Shown piece after piece: positions 61,168 through 64,000 of a stretch of 64,000 bases of DNA. This DNA is from JAICMB01 sp035295125 (lineage in GTDB: Bacteria > Acidobacteriota > Terriglobia > Bryobacterales > Bryobacteraceae), in the NCBI GenBank assembly GCA_035295125.1, contig DATGJP010000102.1, forward strand, positions 124,001 to 188,000, in the 5' to 3' direction. The first letter of the stretch is position 1. Every line of letters begins with the position of its first letter. Both the position numbers and the translations under genes were made by a program. Below the pieces are notes generated by a model, which worked only from the letters and a program-made list of their open reading frames with translations, did not search any database and was not told the DNA's origin.

Positions 61168-63703
61168 CGCGTTCATCCCGTACACGGCACAGCGGAGTAA
61201 TCTTGCAAAAATCGCAAGTACTCTCACCCAACTTCGGGTCGACCCGCGCATCGCCCGAACGGAACTGCTCGGCCAAGGCCACCAAAGCAGCCCGCCACCC
61301 AGCAGAGTCCCCCGAACAAGGCTTGAACTCCGGCAGCACCGTGTTCTCCACCATGCCCAGGAACCCCAGCCTGTCGGCGCGAATACGCGCGAACGCGGCG
61401 CCCGCCACCGGCACGCCGGACGAGATGTAGTATAGCGGCACCTGCGGCTCATCCAGCCGCGGACCCTCCCAAACCGACGTCGCGACATTCCCGGTCTTGT
61501 AGTCGATGATCACCTGTCGACCGTCCGCAAGCTGATCGACGCGGTCTGCGCGAACCTCGAGCCGCAGCCCGCCAATCTCGATCTCCCGTTTCTGTTCCCG
61601 CGACACCACGGTGAACGGCGGCCGCCGCCGCTCCAACTGCAGCCACGCTGCGATCAGCCGCGACAGCCGGATCTTCTCCACCGCGGCGCTTAATCCGCTG
61701 CCGCACCGGTCCACCGCCGCCGCGACATGGCGCTCGACGATTTCCTCTTCTTCAGCGACGCTTAGTTCCAGCAATCGGTCGCGCGAACCCACTTCTCCCC
61801 ATATCAACTGCAGCGCCTCATGCAGCGCCTTACCCCTATCGGCGGCACTCAAACCCGCATCGATGTCCTCGAGTTCTCTCGCCCCAAGCCGATGTTTGGC
61901 AAACGCGCGGAATGGACAAGCGGCGACATCCCGCAGCAGCGAGACACCCCCGCTTTGCACCTTCTCGCCCTCCAAGGCCGGCGCACGCTCATCTACCACC
62001 GCCTCCAGTTCCGATGCGCTCCAGATGATTTGCCTCCAGCTCTTGAATGAGGGCCTGGCCACCGCCGCCGGCGCAAGAAACGGGCTCGGAGCCAGCATGC
62101 GGTCGCCCTCCATACGCGGATAGCTGAATACCACCTCGCTCGCGCTCCCTCCCAAGCGCCCAAATGTGCGCTTCGCCGCCTCGAACTCCCAGTGGGCGGA
62201 GGAATGCGGAACCCCGTACTCGCGCTGCAGCGACGCCGGCAGAAACGGATTCGGCGACGCCGGGGCAGGAAACACCTCATCGTGCAGCCCCATCACCCAA
62301 AGATGATCGAACTCCAGACCGATCATCTCGCCCGGGTCCGAAATCTGCACCGGCGCCCCGGTGTCTTCAAACTGGAAAACGGTGGCATCCGCGAATTTGC
62401 GCAGCCGTTCCACCGCGCCCGCCAACTCGATGTTCCCGGCCGTCACATCGAGCGCCGCGAACTCCGACAGCAGAGCGTTCCACCGTGCGACAATCTGGTG
62501 TTCCTGAGTGTTCAGCGGCCGATCGCCCGGCCAGCCGAAGGCCTTCAGCAACTCCGAAAATGTCCGGCTCCAACCTGCGCACCCCTGCATCGCCGGCGTC
62601 TGCAGCAACTGAACGCTGAACGTCTTGAGCGCTCGTGAGAGTTCGCGGCATTCGCTTGCGCTTGCGGAGCGCTGGAGAATGTCGGCCGACGTAAACCACG
62701 ACCCTTGCTGGCGCAAGCGCAGATCCAACCGCGCCCGTACGTCACCCTCCGACTCGCCTCCGCGCAAGTAAGGTGACCGCAGCAAAGTGCAAGCATGCAT
62801 GAGAGGCATTCGCCCCGTCGCAAGCTGAAGAATCAGCAGGGCCGCATGAACCGGCGCGTACGACGCCAACGGCCTGCCGAGCGAGATGTGAAATACGGAC
62901 TCCGCGGCAGGTGCCGCGCCCGGTTGAAGCACCTCGGCAAAAATCCGCTCCACCTTGCCGCGCAGATGCTGCAGGTCGAGCACGGCCACTCCAATCCGCG
63001 CCCTTGCGTCATTCTCAATCGCCTGCCGCGCCCACTCCGCCGCACACCGAATCTCGTCTTCGGCGGAATCGCAAACCTGGGTGCGTATCACAGACCGCCG
63101 CTCCGCCAGCGGAACCTCCTGCGCGAACCACGCCGCCAGAAGCTCGCCAAATTGCGGCGTTAACTTATCGAAGCCGGTGAAAAACACTTCTTCCCCGTGC
63201 CGTCGTTCAACCGAACTTTCCGCGACCCGCGCCGCATCCTGCCAGTTCGATTGCCCTAATCGCCGCTCAAATTCACGCGACCATTCGAGGAACGCCTCGC
63301 AATCCTCGGACATCGCGATCCTACCGTCGAGCGGGATGCGATACGCCTGCGCCAGCCGCCACGCCTCCATCGCACCGCGTGCGGCGGCTTCAGTCTGCAA
63401 CAACTCGGGCCCATAGCGCGAGGCGCGAACGATCTCCTCCCATACCACCGCTTCCTGCGTGGGATTGAGCAGCACGGAATCGCCGCCGCCTTCGACCAGA
63501 TTGTCGTTCCACTTTCCGAGCAGGTAGGCTTCGATCGGCAGAATGTGCGGTGTCTTCCAAACGGCCCGCCCCCGGTCACGCTGCCAGGAATTGAACTTCT
63601 CGGTGAGCGCGCGGGCCAGCCGCCGCGTTGCCGTGAGCAGCACGGCATTTCCTTCCAGTGTCCGAAAAACCGTGTCCAATCCCCATTTTACCGGCCTCCT
63701 CAC
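61157..63703 (-). CDS. addB: PD-(D/E)xK nuclease, AddB-like
   Basis: 848 residues. The N-terminus (NAVLLTATRRLARALTEKF) is helicase-like but has no Walker A, so unlike classic AddB it should not bind ATP there; this fits the AddB-related group found beside UvrD-type helicases. The C-terminal nuclease has VIIDYKTGNVATSVW. Four cysteines for an iron-sulfur cluster are present: one in VAACPFRAFAKHRL and three in STCDFCKITPLCRV. Start is uncertain. GTG 63703 gives the listed frame; an ideal AGGAGG is 8 bases before ATG 63686, but that ATG is in another frame and ends after about 36 codons; TTG 63679 is in frame. It diverges from cmk. Confidence 0.88.
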   Translation of the reverse strand: MRRPVKWGLDTVFRTLEGNAVLLTATRRLARALTEKFNSWQRDRGRAVWKTPHILPIEAYLLGKWNDNLVEGGGDSVLLNPTQEAVVWEEIVRASRYGPELLQTEAAARGAMEAWRLAQAYRIPLDGRIAMSEDCEAFLEWSREFERRLGQSNWQDAARVAESSVERRHGEEVFFTGFDKLTPQFGELLAAWFAQEVPLAERRSVIRTQVCDSAEDEIRCAAEWARQAIENDARARIGVAVLDLQHLRGKVERIFAEVLQPGAAPAAESVFHISLGRPLASYAPVHAALLILQLATGRMPLMHACTLLRSPYLRGGESEGDVRARLDLRLRQQGSWFTSADILQRSASASECRELSRALKTFSVQLLQTPAMQGCAGWSRTFSELLKAFGWPGDRPLNTQEHQIVARWNALLSEFAALDVTAGNIELAGAVERLRKFADATVFQFEDTGAPVQISDPGEMIGLEFDHLWVMGLHDEVFPAPASPNPFLPASLQREYGVPHSSAHWEFEAAKRTFGRLGGSASEVVFSYPRMEGDRMLAPSPFLAPAAVARPSFKSWRQIIWSASELEAVVDERAPALEGEKVQSGGVSLLRDVAACPFRAFAKHRLGARELEDIDAGLSAADRGKALHEALQLIWGEVGSRDRLLELSVAEEEEIVERHVAAAVDRCGSGLSAAVEKIRLSRLIAAWLQLERRRPPFTVVSREQKREIEIGGLRLEVRADRVDQLADGRQVIIDYKTGNVATSVWEGPRLDEPQVPLYYISSGVPVAGAAFARIRADRLGFLGMVENTVLPEFKPCSGDSAGWRAALVALAEQFRSGDARVDPKLGESTCDFCKITPLCRVRDERDDG

Positions 63704-63727
63704 GAGGAACTGTGCTTACATGAATAA

Positions 63728-64000
63728 TTGAGCGATCGATGCATTACTGTTGCCATTGATGGGCCGGCGGGAGCGGGCAAAAGTACCCTCGCGCGCCGCC
63801 TCGCAAAGAAGCTGGGATTCGTCTACATCGACACCGGGGCAATGTATCGGGCGGTCGCGCTGTGGGCTTTGCGCCGCGGAATTTCGCCCTCCGACATGCA
63901 CCGCCTCGAACAATTAGCCCGGGAGGCGCGCATCGAATTTGAACCGGGAACGAACGCGGTTCTCTTGAACGGCGAGGACGTGACCGAGGCCATCCGCGCG
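63728..64000 (+). CDS. cmk: cytidylate kinase (5' part, cut by window edge)
   Basis: The last 273 bases encode the first 91 residues of a CMP kinase from a TTG at 63728, immediately after an in-frame TAA. P-loop IDGPAGAGKSTLARRLA at about residues 9-25, then GFVYIDTGAMYRAVALWAL, the hallmark of cytidylate kinases, and LLNGEDVTEAIR near the end. It converts CMP or dCMP to the diphosphate with ATP. The remainder lies outside the window. It diverges from the AddB-like gene by 24 bases. Confidence 0.9.
   Translation, partial: MSDRCITVAIDGPAGAGKSTLARRLAKKLGFVYIDTGAMYRAVALWALRRGISPSDMHRLEQLAREARIEFEPGTNAVLLNGEDVTEAIRA

Overview
The window is a 64 kb chromosomal stretch of a GC-rich bacterium, most likely an Acidobacteriota of the Solibacter/Bryobacter type. 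The support is family content: a protein with the Solibacter-type C-terminal domain (TIGR03437 style) at 4634-6136, an acidobacterial VWFA-related protein at 48304-49197, an acidobacterial duplicated orphan permease (ADOP) at 52078-54519, and secreted proteins with carboxypeptidase-regulatory-like and FecR-like domains. No rRNA, transposase, integrase or CRISPR array is visible. One tRNA (Ile2, CAU anticodon) lies at 31375-31450.

Layout. 1-2.2 kb: a phospholipase-D-like protein (cut by the left edge) diverges from a secreted protein with a possible atypical kinase fold. 2.3-28.9 kb: a nearly unbroken minus-strand Wzx/Wzy-type exopolysaccharide locus. In transcription order it holds a NusG/RfaH-like antiterminator, Wza export porin, Wzz/BY-kinase, Wzx flippase, Wzy/ligase, a fused double GT4, a short phosphoglycosyl transferase, a DegT aminotransferase, a CapD/WbpM-like dehydratase, an AsnB-type amidotransferase and a GT4. 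Past a plus-strand beta-helix gene follow two nucleotide-sugar dehydrogenases, a second beta-helix protein, a methyltransferase, a LamG protein, a small unknown protein and an ABC exporter. The expected glycan contains uronic acids, possibly amidated. 29.2-33.3 kb: small unlinked genes (methyltransferase, GNAT, a formylglycine-enzyme remnant, tRNA, DinB, bicupin, lspA). 33.5-44.4 kb: DAHP synthase, glgX and an mdtABC-like RND efflux operon. 44.6-58 kb: phenylalanine hydroxylase, secreted and surface proteins, a GT-C glycosyltransferase, ADOP, a tannase-like esterase and a P450. 58-63.7 kb: an AddAB-like helicase-nuclease pair, then the start of cytidylate kinase.

Two observations stand out. 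First, the leader of the polysaccharide operon carries, 27 bases upstream of the antiterminator gene and on the coding strand, GGCGGTAGC, the core of the ops element that recruits RfaH in enterobacteria. Second, GC-rich palindromes with 7-8 bp stems are scattered between genes. Some form a composite element of about 60-75 bp, and several lie inside or across the ends of coding sequences (a GT-C glycosyltransferase, addA, lspA, mdtA), where they are translated in frame.

All calls come from reading the sequence; no database search was run. Start codons were moved from the longest frame where a ribosome binding site or an overlap pointed elsewhere.
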